Under the pieces are notes generated by a model, which did not search any database, had not been told where the DNA came from, and worked only from the letters and a program-made list of their open reading frames with translations. The position numbers were made by a program, and so were the translations under genes. Source: Monoraphidium neglectum (lineage: Eukaryota; Chlorophyta; Chlorophyceae; Sphaeropleales; Selenastraceae). From it: a stretch of DNA of 64,000 nucleotides. Of this stretch, positions 55,701-64,000 are shown one piece after another. Location: NCBI RefSeq assembly GCF_000611645.1, contig NW_014013625.1, positions 29,041 through 93,040 of the forward strand, read 5' to 3'. Numbering within the stretch: the stretch's first letter is position 1; each line of letters opens with the position of its first letter.

Positions 55701-57689
55701 AAGGACATGCTTGATGATCTTTAGATCGTCAAGGCCCTGCTTCATGCGCTAGCCATGGTCGATGGCGAGGGTCTAAGGCCTAAAGGCCCTCTAGGGCCAC
55801 CTAAGTGGCCCTCGGTACTCCCCGCGCCACTAAGGTGGCGCTAGGGCCCCGGAGGGCCGCTTTGGCGGCCCTCGGCCCTCTAGCCACCAAAGGTGGCTCG
55901 ACATCAAAGTGTCACAAGGGCCCTAAGGCCTTCCTAAGTGACTCTAGGCCGTCTTCGACGGCCTAGCCACCTAAGGTGGCTCGACATCTATGATGTCGAG
56001 CCATCTCTGATGGCGGGGACATCAAAGATGTCGAGCCATCTTTGATGGCTAGCCCGTCAAAGACGGCCTAGCCATAGTGTTAGGCCGTTCTAGACGGCCC
56101 TTAGCGCGTGATGCATATGCTTCATGAACAAGTTCATGAAGCAACCGAAAGGTTTGACGGGAACGGAACTCTCATAGTAGGGACAATGTTAGGTAATACT
56201 AACCGTGCAAAGGAACCGGAGTTTAGATAGCAAATTACTCTACTAACCAATAACACTCCTTAAAACATTTGCACTTCTAAAGGAGAGCAGATTATTAGCT
56301 TTGAAGGTGAACACTCATAATGATCACGCCTAACAAGCGCTATCTTATCATGACTTTCGTACATAGTGATGTGAGTACAGTTCAAGTCCCACCTGTAACC
56401 AAGAACACAATAGATCTTGATTTATTAACTGGGCGACAATCCATCATATCAGTAACCCTGAAAACTTGATCGTAGTGTGTAAATAAATTGAGTTTAAACC
56501 AGGAATAATCTCATTAACTAGTTCATAATGACGCAAAAAGAAGTTAAATTTTACAAACAAGTTATGTGCCGTTGAAGCAAGCCAAAGAATAACCTCATGA
56601 ACAAGTCAATCTCTTTGCAAAAAGAAAAAACATTACTAAGGACCCTACTAAAGAAACCCTCAACGGGATTGATTTCGCTAAGATTGCAAAACTATATAAA
56701 ATTGGCAAGGCCGTCGACCGAGGGCCACTTTGGTGGCCCTAAGGCCAGAGGCCTTCGGGGTACCCCCCGGGCTAGGCAGTGACCATGACTAGAGGGCCTA
56801 AAGCCACTGAGGTAACTTTCTAGGGCCCCTAAGGGGGCCCTCGCCGCTTTGGCGGCCCTCCGGGGCTTCTAGGGTCTTTAGACCCTCTAGTCACCAAAAG
56901 TGGCTTGACACTTTAGTGTCTCAAGGGCCACCGGCCCTTCATAAACTTGTTCCTGACGCTTCTGCTTGAAGCTTTTGGGGCATCAAGTATGTGTTTCACG
57001 AACAAGTTCATAAAGCAGTTTGTGATGGCTCAAGCGTATCAAGCATGTGATCTATGTGAACAACACTATAGTGTTTTACATCATAACAAATTTGCATCAA
57101 TCAAACGCGTCGCTTTGGAAGAAGAAATCAAAAATTTTGCAGATAATCGCAAGTAATCGTTAGAAAGCAAAAAAATGGATGGAGACTTAAATAGCTTGAA
57201 AAAACAAATACATCTTAGAATCTAATAATTGGCGAGCCGTATGAATTGAAAGGTTCAAGTACGGTTCTGAGGGCAGTTTTAGGTCTTAAAGGCTAGGGCC
57301 ACTTAGGTGGCCCTCTAGGCAGCCGCCTTAGTGGCCTTAGCCTTCGGCCCCTTTGGTTTCTAAGGGGCCTTTAGGCGAGGGCCGCCAAAGGCGGCTCCCG
57401 GGGGTTCCCCCCCGAGGGCCCTTAGGCGAGGGCCATCTTTGATGGCCCGGGGGTCCCCCCGTGGGCCACCTTAGTGGCCCGGAGGGCCCTTAGGCCCTCG
57501 ACCCTTGGTCCAAAACCCTTTCATGAACAAGTTCATGAAATGTTGTCCTATGGACGCTTCTTCTGACCCCTACCAACCGCAAGTGTGGAAACATGTGGTG
57601 ACAGCCTTTGCGTGTTACAAACAGTGTTGCGAGACGCACGATTAGATGCATTCTACCACGAGCCTAGCTTTTTTGAGGAATCCATGTCA
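52732..57689 (+). CDS. cox3: Cytochrome c oxidase subunit 3, three exons (complex IV)
   Basis: Exons are 52732-53244, 54315-54810 and 57574-57689; they sum to 1125 nt in frame (374 aa). Core motifs: [76 protein letters not shown] and YWHFVDLVWVLILTLVYVWG. There is an unusual hydrophilic N-terminal extension of about 80 residues, free of TCA codons. The last exon adds about 38 residues (ending FYHEPSFFEESM) before a TCA at 57687-57689. Its use rests on the intron borders, which match the family consensus. A shifted 5' border would instead end the protein at a TGA (57599-57601). Exons 1 and 2 are secure, exon 3 less so. Confidence 0.85.
53245..54314 (+). mobile_element. Group II intron cox3-i1, compact and ORF-less
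   Basis: Starts GTGCGCCGCCGTGCTG and ends TTCTGACCCCTAC; 1.07 kb. Domain V is at 54132-54177. It is a close copy of atp6-i1 and cob-i1. Confidence 0.93.
54811..57573 (+). mobile_element. Group II intron cox3-i2, repeat-expanded
   Basis: Starts GTGCGCTGCTGTGTTG and ends TTCTGACCCCTAC; 2.76 kb. Domain V is at 57232-57276. Palindrome clusters occur at 54960-55260, 55740-56110 and 56710-56940. A frame at about 57039-57156 reads CDLCEQHYSVLHHNKF, whose Cys pair and His residues could be the last trace of an HNH domain, but this is weak. Confidence 0.85.
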
Positions 57690-57902
57690 TTTGATTTAAT
57701 TTATGTGGAAAGTTGGGTTTTTGATTTTTTTATTGAGTTGTTCCAAGAACACCCGAAGGCGGGCGAGCTTTCCCTGAACAGGTTGAAGACCGGTGAAGAA
57801 CCGCGTTGGAGGGCCGAACCCGTGACCGTAGTAAAGGTCTGGGATGATTTAGGGAAAGGAGTGAAAGGCTAATCAAGCCCGCGCATAGCTGGTTTTTGGC
57901 GA

Positions 57903-59379
57903 GTGCGACAAGAAATTTCATCTTATCTTGCGGTGAAAACCCGCCTAACTTGATTCTTAGTTAGAACCTATCCAGGCATGCGTCGTGAGTAATCAAGGGG
58001 TGTGAAGCCCTGGAAACAATGTAGCTTAGAGTAAGAAGAAAGCTTCTCTAAGAGCTAGGTTAAACCTCTATGGATAACGTAAGTGAACCCGCGTGAGAAG
58101 CTTCGTGAAACCCTTTCTTTTAAGCTGTAGCAGGGTAAGGTTCTTTGCCTTGACCTTATTTAGAATCCACAAGCTACCGGAGTATAGTGGGATCCTAAGG
58201 AGGCTGTGAAATGGTAAGGTGTAGAACTTGATAAGCCCAATAGGATCCAAAAACATTGGAGGAAAAGCAGCAATGCTTTTTATCTCCTAGTGGGTAGAAG
58301 ACAGAGTAAAAAGCAAAAGCTTCCTCGTAATAAGGAAGATAGGATTTTAGAATCTAACCTGAAAGGGTGCTAACTTACTCAATGAGCGTGTCTGCTGCAA
58401 ATCATAAAGTTAAAGCTTTTCGAAACCCTTTCAGTAAGCTCTTGGTGAACACGGCAAATGATTGTCCGTCAAGAACTATACAAAAGAAACTGTAAAAAGG
58501 TTGAAAAAATCGACTGGTTTGATATTGATTGGAGCATGCCAATTTAATGATCAAATAAATCCAAATAAACATTGCAGTGGCTTATTAATCTGGAGATACT
58601 ATACTTGTAAAGCAAAAACCCATATCTTCTTGAAAACCAAGGAATATTTTGTTTCTTTCAGAAACAAAAACGTGCTTTGTTTCTTTCAGAAACAAAGGAA
58701 TTCTTGGTTTTTTAAAGAAAAACCAAGGAATTCTTTCTTCTGTAAGAAGAAAGCAAGAACTTTGTTTCTTTCAGAAACAAAGGAATCTTGGGTTTGTCAA
58801 AGACAAACCAAGGAATTCTTGGTTTTTCTTTAAAAAACCAAGACTCTTTTCCTAAGAAAGAAAAAACCCTCACCTGAAAAGATGTATGGGAAAATAAAAA
58901 GCTCTTTATTTTTAAGAAAACAAGTTTTAAGTACAAAGTTTGTGAACTAAAAATGCATCCCCATAAAAGCACTCAAATTCATCACTTTTTGCCTAAAAAA
59001 GGAAGAAAAACAGATTACGTGAACAATTTGCTGGTGCAACAAACTGAATGCCATAAACAAATTATTTTTTAAAAATCCAGTATTGAAAGCCGTATTTAAA
59101 CATCAAGGACATGGTCGATGTTCTCGGGGGGTACCCCCCCGGGCCGCGGTCGCGGCTAAGGCCATCTTTAATGGCTTTAGTCATCTAAGATGACCTAGGG
59201 AACATCTGGCAATTTTAAAAGAAGCCCAACCCTATCCAACAAAGTTGTGATAGAAAACTAGAGGCCTTTTATTTGAATCTAAAGATGGTTTAAAAAGAGA
59301 CATGTTTGAGCCGTGTGCAATGAAAGTTGCATGCACGGTTCGTAAGGGGGGAAAGGCCGAGAGGCCCTACCTATCCTAC
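57903..59379 (+). mobile_element. Group II intron in rnl_b, of a different subfamily
   Basis: It begins GTGCGACAAGAAATTTC, the classic start of bacterial-type group II introns, and has a GAGCCGTGTGCAATGAAAG-type domain V at 59308-59350 followed by a CCTACCTATCCTAC end. Sequence and borders differ from the main family in this window. A block of hairpin repeats (58620-58860) and one GC palindrome cluster (59130-59210) are inserted in it. No ORF is present. Confidence 0.87.
58620..58860. repeat. Array of short perfect hairpins with differing stems
   Basis: Seven or so adjacent hairpins have 7-10 bp arms and 3-6 nt loops, for example TTTGTTTCTTTCAGAAACAAA, CTTTCTTCTGTAAGAAGAAAG and TTGGGTTTGTCAAAGACAAACCAA-like units, joined by GGAATTCTT spacers. 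Arms differ between units, yet each stays self-complementary. Confidence 0.88.
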
Positions 59380-59745
59380 TAAAGCATAATGGTGCTTAGG
59401 GTTTGCTGTGGAAAACAAGTCAGGGCGCGTCTTTGGTGCGGGGAGGTCTCTGCTCCCACTCTCCAGTGGCAACCGTCAATGTGTTTGACCATTTACAAAC
59501 CCATATAGGCTCTGGGTGCGAAGGTCCAGAGCCTAGAGGGAAACAACCCAGAGACCACGTTAAGGTCCCTAAACGCAGACTCAGTGGAATAGGTGCTTTG
59601 TTCGCATAGACACTCAGAAGATAGGCTTGGAAGCAGCCAGTCTGGAATGAAAGCGTAATAGCTCACTGAGAGAGTAAACAAAGACCATACATGTACGGGG
59701 CTTTAGTCTGCTACCGAAACGGGTCTGTGTGTGATCGTGATTTTC

Positions 59746-60293
59746 TTTTCGTGCACTCTAAGGCCTAAGGACAAAGGCCTTCGGGCCTTCGGGTCGAGGG
59801 CCAAAGGCCCTCCGGGCCACTTAGGTGGCCCTAGTGCTGTTGTTTATGTTGTGAATTAGAGTTCACCCAGATGTTTTTTAGAACATTGACCAATTCCTAG
59901 ATGTTCTTTAGAACATCGACCACACCCTTGATGTTTTTTGAAGGCATCAAGCACATCCTTGATGTTCTTTTGGGGCATCAAGCCACAAGTTCATGAACTT
60001 GTTCATTGCACCTGTCTTCAAAACCGAGAATTAATCTATCAACAAGCAAGCCGTATGAATTGAAAGGTTTCAGTACGGTTTTAGGACCATTTAAGATGGT
60101 CTTCTAGGGTCTAAAGGCCCGTGGGCCACTACGGTGGCCCGGAGGGCCCTTAGGCCCTCGACCCCTTAGGGGTCCCTAGAGCCCCTAAGGGAGCTCTCGG
60201 GGCCCACGGCCATCTTTAGATGGCTGAGCCGCCTTAGCGATCGAGGACCCTCTTTAATGGAACCTCCAGAACGTTTTTTTTTGACCTCTACTT
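59746..60293 (+). mobile_element. Partial group II intron between rnl_b and rns_b
   Basis: After rnl_b a GTGCACTC sequence and, past a palindrome cluster, TAGTGCTGTTGTTTATGTTG match the 5' block of the local introns. A degenerate domain V lies at 60047-60094 (AAGCCGTATG, CAGTACGGTTTT) and TTTGACCTCTAC ends at 60293. The inner blocks between are mostly missing. It may be a decayed intron, or two halves belonging to different split rRNA introns. Confidence 0.5.
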
Positions 60294-62390
60294 TGATGAA
60301 CAAGTTCATCAACCACATCCTTTTTTATGTTCAAATAATTAATTCAGAAAATAACCAGTACCGTTCTAAATGTCCGACTCCTCTGTTTCTGAAACAACCT
60401 CTATAGCCATTGAGCTAGAACTGTTGTCTTTGTTTGAGTTCTTTTTGATTTTTTTAAGATTTTGCACAGGCGTTGCATGGCTGTCGTCAGCCCGTGGTGC
60501 CAAACCGTCCAGTCAGGGCACGGGCATCTCCCTAGCTCAGTATAGCGGTCTTTATCACTTTTAATCGAGTGATAAACTCTCCACTTTGAAAACAAAAAAG
60601 AAACAACAAAAATTAAAACTGTGGAGAAAAGAAACCTATAATAGCCTATACGAGACATCTCGTGATTTTTTTTTTACAAACCGAGAGGTTTGCTTTTAAG
60701 AGATTTCATAATCACGGGAAGGAAGCTGGGACCACGTCAAGTCATCATGGCCCATATGGAGTGGGCTACACGTGTGTGACATGGACCGTTTCAATGCGTC
60801 AAGGTTGAAAGCCTTGGTCTAGGAAAAACGGTCATAGTACGGATGATTGTTTGCAACTCAGCAATCTGAAGCAGGAATCGCCAGTAATCGCGGATTAGCC
60901 CGCCGCGGTGAAACTTAGAGGCTTACCCGGGGCATTCACCGCCCGTCACGTTCGGAAAGTGGTGTGTGCTGGAAAGAGATCTCTTTTCTTTTCGCAGTTT
61001 GTCTAAACCTTGTAGGTTTACAGGGAACACAGAGAGTCTAAGGAACTTCTTGGAACACTACGTTTGCAGGGTTAAAACCGAAGGCCAAAGGCTTAAGACC
61101 TTTAGATCTTTAGCTCTTAGGGCTAAGTGTTTCAAGGATTACGTTGATACGTAGGCCATCTTTGATGGCCTAATGATCCATCAACCATTATCTGGAAGCC
61201 TTTATGTTCCTCCGTAAAAGGTTTTCTTTTAACGGGTCAGCTGCCAAAGAAAAAGGTCTATCAAGGAGTGCACCGCAATCGGAATGAAGTCGTAACAAGG
61301 TTGCTGTACGGGAAGTGCGCCGCAGCGCCGTTTTTCATGTTGTGCGAATAATTTCCACCTGCACCGTCTTCGCATCATGCAGTAAAGCACTCTCCCAGGA
61401 TGCTTTCGGACGAGTCCTAAGCGGGAGAGAAAGCCGAGCTGGGGTAGGACAAAAGACCCCAGACTTCCAATAATTGGAAGTCTCTGGCTAGCTAAAGTTG
61501 ATATGGCTAAATAAATGAAAAAAATGAACCTGAAAATATGTCGTCCGTGATAAACAGCCACAATAATCTATACCTTGATGTGCTAAAGACACATCAAGCA
61601 TGTCCCAGGTGTTCTTTAGAACACCGACCATGTCCTTGATGCCCTTGAGGGGCTTCAAGCATTTCTTTAACGTGCAAAAGACGCGTCAAGCATGTCCCAG
61701 GTGTTCTTTAGAACACCGACCATGTTCTTGATGCCCTTACAGGCATTAAGCATATCGCTTTAGGGATTATTTGACACAAAGATATCTCCTTCGTTCCCGG
61801 GGAGAATCTAGCGAAGATTTGTGAATCAGGAGCCACCTAGCGGGGTGGTAAAGACCTACAGGAGCCTACGTCAACAAGTATACATGATTAACGGAACTGC
61901 GGGACTGCCTAAGGGTTTGGTTGATGTTCTTTAGAACATCAGCGAATAACTTCATGAACACGTTCATGAAGCAATCTAAAGATTCTTAGGGAACGGAGCT
62001 CTCATAGTAGGGAGAATGTTAAGTAACATTAACCGCGCAAAAATCATTTGGCGCTCCCCAAGGAGAGCAGGAAAAGTTAACAACAAAAAAAAAATAACCG
62101 ACCATTAACTTTCTGGCGAGCCGTATGAATTGAAAGGTTCACGTACGGTTCTGAGGGCAGCTTGATAATCCTTAAGGAGGTTACCAAAGTGAACCGTGAG
62201 ACATCTTAGAGGGTGCTAGGGCCACCAAAGTGGCTCTCGCACCAGCTCAGGTGGCACAAAGGCCATCTTAGTAACCTAAAAACCAAGGCCATAAATTTCA
62301 TGGCCTTGGAACCCCTTGGCACTGCTTCATGCGCCTTAGCGCGTGAAGGACATCCTTCTGACCCTACCGTGCAGCAGGAATGAATTTTCA
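60294..62390 (+). rRNA. rns_b: Small-subunit rRNA fragment b (3' domain), split by an intron
   Basis: Recognisable SSU sequence starts near 60460 with GCACAGGCGTTGCATGGCTG and TCGTCAGCCCGTG (E. coli 1050-1070). It continues with CACGTCAAGTCATCATGGCCC, GGGCTACACGTGTG, GCAGGAATCGCCAGTAATCGC and GAAGTCGTAACAAGGTTGCTG (1490-1505) to 61314. After the intron, the last exon CGTGCAGCAGGAATGAA (62368 on) completes the 3' end. The E. coli 1090-1110 helix region looks strongly altered or expanded (60520-60720). The 5' border is uncertain between 60294 and 60460. rns_a lies 11 kb upstream with other genes between. Confidence 0.88.
61315..62367 (+). mobile_element. Group II intron near the 3' end of rns_b
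   Basis: Starts GTGCGCCGCAGCGCCG and ends CTTCTGACCCTAC; 1.05 kb. Domain V is at 62116-62160. It interrupts the SSU between GTACGGGAA and CGTGCAGCAGG, that is, about 20 nt before the rRNA 3' end. It belongs to the same family as the cob, atp6 and cox3 introns. Confidence 0.9.
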
Positions 62391-62649
62391 TTTTCATCTT
62401 TCTCTTTTGATTTTTTTTGATTTCTTTTTGAGAGTTCAAAAGTGTTTTTTCAGAGAAAAAACACAGAGAGCGTTTGACCATCAGAGATTTACTGTCGGTA
62501 AAAGGCTGGGGTCTTTAGTTTGCGACGAGAAAAATAAATGAACTCACCTCCAACGAATGCTTTGCATTTGAGAAAAGACTGAGAACTTTGGGATACACCA
62601 CAAACAAAGCTAACTCCGAAAAAATTTAAACAGACACAACAATGAAACC

Positions 62650-62903
62650 TTCAAACACTTCTCATGGTTTTTTCCATTGAAGATAGCCGGCGAGCCGTAT
62701 GAACTTAAAAGTTCCGGTATGGTTCTGATCTAAGGGCAGTTTTATGTCCTCAAAGGTTTAGGGCCTTTAGGGCCTAAAGGCTCTAAACCTTCGGCCCTCG
62801 GCCCTCGAACCAACGGCCCTAGTCATCGACCATGACTAAAGGGCCATCGCCAACTTTGGTGGAGGATGGTGCAATCCTAAGTACGTTCCTTGTGACCTCA
62901 ACA
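62650..62903 (+). mobile_element. Orphan group II intron 3' part immediately before nad4L
   Basis: A domain V variant (GGCGAGCCGTATGAACTT then GGTATGGTTCTG) lies at 62691-62740. TTCCTTGTGACCTCAAC at 62887-62902 resembles the family 3' terminus and abuts the nad4L ATG. No matching 5' end is seen between rns_b and here. It is either a decayed intron or a 3' half-intron. Confidence 0.5.
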
Positions 62904-63218
62904 ATGTCCGTGTTTTTTTTCAAAGGTGTAGCCCTTTTTACACCCCTAGTCCTATTTGTGATGGGTGCAATGGGCACCTTCCTGAACAGACGAAACCTAA
63001 TCATTATGTTGTTATGCATTGAGCTCATGTTGTTAGCGGCTAATTTGGTTTTTTTGACCGCGTCTGTGGCTTTAGACGACATCAATGGTCAGCTGCTGGC
63101 TCTTTGGGTGATGACGGCAGCCGCTGCCGAGACAGCACTGGGTCTGGCCCTGTGTGTTTTGCATTATCGACTACGCGCGACTCTAGATGTGGAGTTAATC
63201 AATCTGATGAAGGGTTCA
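62904..63218 (+). CDS. nad4L: NADH dehydrogenase subunit 4L (complex I)
   Basis: This small complex I membrane subunit has 104 residues and three helices. It contains GTFLNRRNLIIMLLCIELMLLAANLVFL, with the conserved Glu in the second helix, and ETALGLALCVL with the second conserved Glu. I start at MSVFFFKGV because an in-frame TCA stop lies two codons upstream. A longer upstream frame (from 62832) is palindrome-derived. It ends at TCA (63216-63218) after LINLMKG. Group II intron fragments lie directly on both sides. Confidence 0.93.
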
Positions 63219-63248
63219 CAACAAAACCACGCATCTTAGTTTGGAATC

Positions 63249-64000
63249 GTACGTTATTGCGCTGTTGTATGTAATGAATGAAAATTCATTTTTATGAACT
63301 TGTTCATGAAGTATGTACTCCAGCGTCTTCGCGTTTTTGTCAAAGAGCGCTTTCCAGAAGTGTCTAAGGCCTTTGATTTATAAAGAACCAAAGGGTTATC
63401 AAAGATGTCTAGGGCCAAAGGCCCGTGGGCCACTAAGGTGGCCCAGGGACCCCTTAGGGGTCCCTAGGGCCCCTAAGGGGGCCCTCAGATCCGAAGGCCT
63501 TTGGCCTTCTAGGCAGCCGCCTTAGGGCCGCCAAAGGCGGCTGCCTCTGGCGGCCCTCGCCACCCAAGTGGCCCTAAACATCATAGATGTCCTCAGCCAT
63601 CTAAAGATGGGTCGTCAGCAAACTATAACTAGCCGTGGTCGTCGATCATGACTAGAATATGTTAATGAATTTGTTACAATACGTTGTCTGTGAAAAAAAC
63701 TCGCAGTAATTCAGACGTTTACGAACAAGCTTATAAAGTAGTTCCCAGATGTTCTTTAGAATCTCGACCATATCTTTGATGCGCTAAAGACGCATCAAGG
63801 ATCATCCTTGATGCCAAGGGCATCAAGTAACGTATTTGATGAAACTTGTTCATGAAGCGACAAAAGTTCTAGGAGAAGGGAGCTCTTGTAGTAGTTATAG
63901 TGCTAGGTAACACTTGCTGGGCCCACGACCATGATTGATTCTTGTGTTATGAATGTGTGGCGATTCCAAGAACCAAAGGTACTGCTTTCTTCTTTAGAAG
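63249..64000 (+). mobile_element. Group II intron 5' part running off the window
   Basis: It starts near GTACGTTATTGCGCTG and shares the family blocks GTATGTAATGAATGAAAATT (63269), TTGTTACAATACGTTGTCTG-like (63670) and GAGAAGGGAGCTCTTG (63872). Domain V would lie beyond 64000. The preceding exon, if any, is only the 30 nt between the nad4L stop and 63248. GC palindromes fill 63405-63660. Confidence 0.6.

Larger units (their letters stand above)
57725..59745 (+). rRNA. rnl_b: Large-subunit rRNA fragment b, split by an intron
   Basis: Exon 1 (about 57725-57902) has CCGAAGGCGGGCGAGC, GAACAGGTTGAAG, GAGGGCCGAACCCGT, GAGTGAAAGGCTAATCAAG and ATAGCTGGTTTTT, matching E. coli LSU positions of roughly 640-810. 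Exon 2 (59380 to about 59745) has GGGAAACAACCCAGAGACCACGTTAAGGTCCC-type sequence, GCTTGGAAGCAGCC, GAAAGCGTAATAGCTCACTG and GTACGGGGCTTTAGTCTG, matching roughly 820-1170. The rest of the LSU (peptidyl-transferase centre and 3' end) is not in the window. Fragment ends are approximate. Confidence 0.88.

Noticed and set aside
57574..57601. Short alternative cox3 last exon ending at TGA
   Set aside because: It needs a 5' splice site (GTGTGCTCTGC) less like the family consensus than GTGCGCTGCTGTGTTG at 54811; kept as an alternative in the cox3 entry.
62832..62903. Longer N-terminus for nad4L (MTKGPSPTLVEDG)
   Set aside because: It is palindrome-derived and contains an in-frame TCA, a stop codon here, just before the conserved protein.

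Overview
This window is part of a mitochondrial genome from a green alga, most likely a chlorophycean of the Scenedesmus/Sphaeropleales kind. Four lines support this. The genes are respiratory-chain and ATP-synthase genes (nad1, nad2, nad3, nad4, nad4L, nad6, cob, cox2, cox3, atp6), with 16 tRNAs and pieces of both rRNAs. cox2 is only the N-terminal half (cox2a). The rRNAs are broken and scrambled (rnl_a, rns_a, rnl_b, rns_b). Finally, TCA acts as a stop codon: eight genes each meet their first in-frame TCA exactly where the family should end, and I found none inside the gene bodies I read. This matches the Scenedesmus obliquus mitochondrial code (translation table 22). The only UCN-reading tRNA-Ser here has anticodon GGA, which fits. 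cox1, nad5, atp9 and the 3' half of rnl are not in the window.

Layout. From 1 to about 23.2 kb the recognised genes are on the minus strand: nad4, trnS(GGA), a basic ORF, trnQ, an rps4-like gene, trnL, trnP, trnF, cob (four exons) and nad6. After a short spacer with the strand switch (23.24-23.78 kb), everything recognised is on the plus strand: trnY, trnH, nad1, trnM (interrupted), trnK, nad2, trnS(GCU), trnV, trnW, cox2a, trnG, rnl_a, trnI, atp6, trnD, rns_a, trnN, nad3, cox3, rnl_b, rns_b and nad4L.

Introns. cob, nad1, cox2a, atp6, cox3, rns and even a CAU tRNA are interrupted by one proliferated family of group II introns. Most begin GTGCGC and end CTTCTGACCCCTAC, and they share near-identical domain V. 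Removing them restores exact reading frames, which is how exon borders were set. Two cob introns carry reverse-transcriptase/maturase genes: one has lost the YADD catalytic motif, the other is broken by repeat insertions. A different-looking group II intron sits in rnl_b. Several incomplete intron ends lie beside tRNA, rRNA and nad4L genes; they may be relics or halves of discontinuous introns.

Repeats. About half the window is intergenic or intronic DNA built from short perfect palindromes (for example GGCCACCTTAGTGGCC, GCCATCTTTGATGGC, GACATCTTAGATGTC and a family around TTCATGAACTTGTTCATGAA). They have also entered coding and rRNA genes (rps4, nad2, both intron ORFs, rns_a) and run into gene ends. 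Other repeat classes are a 7-bp satellite, a 15-bp tandem array containing an assembly gap, a G-rich telomere-like block and an A-rich minisatellite.
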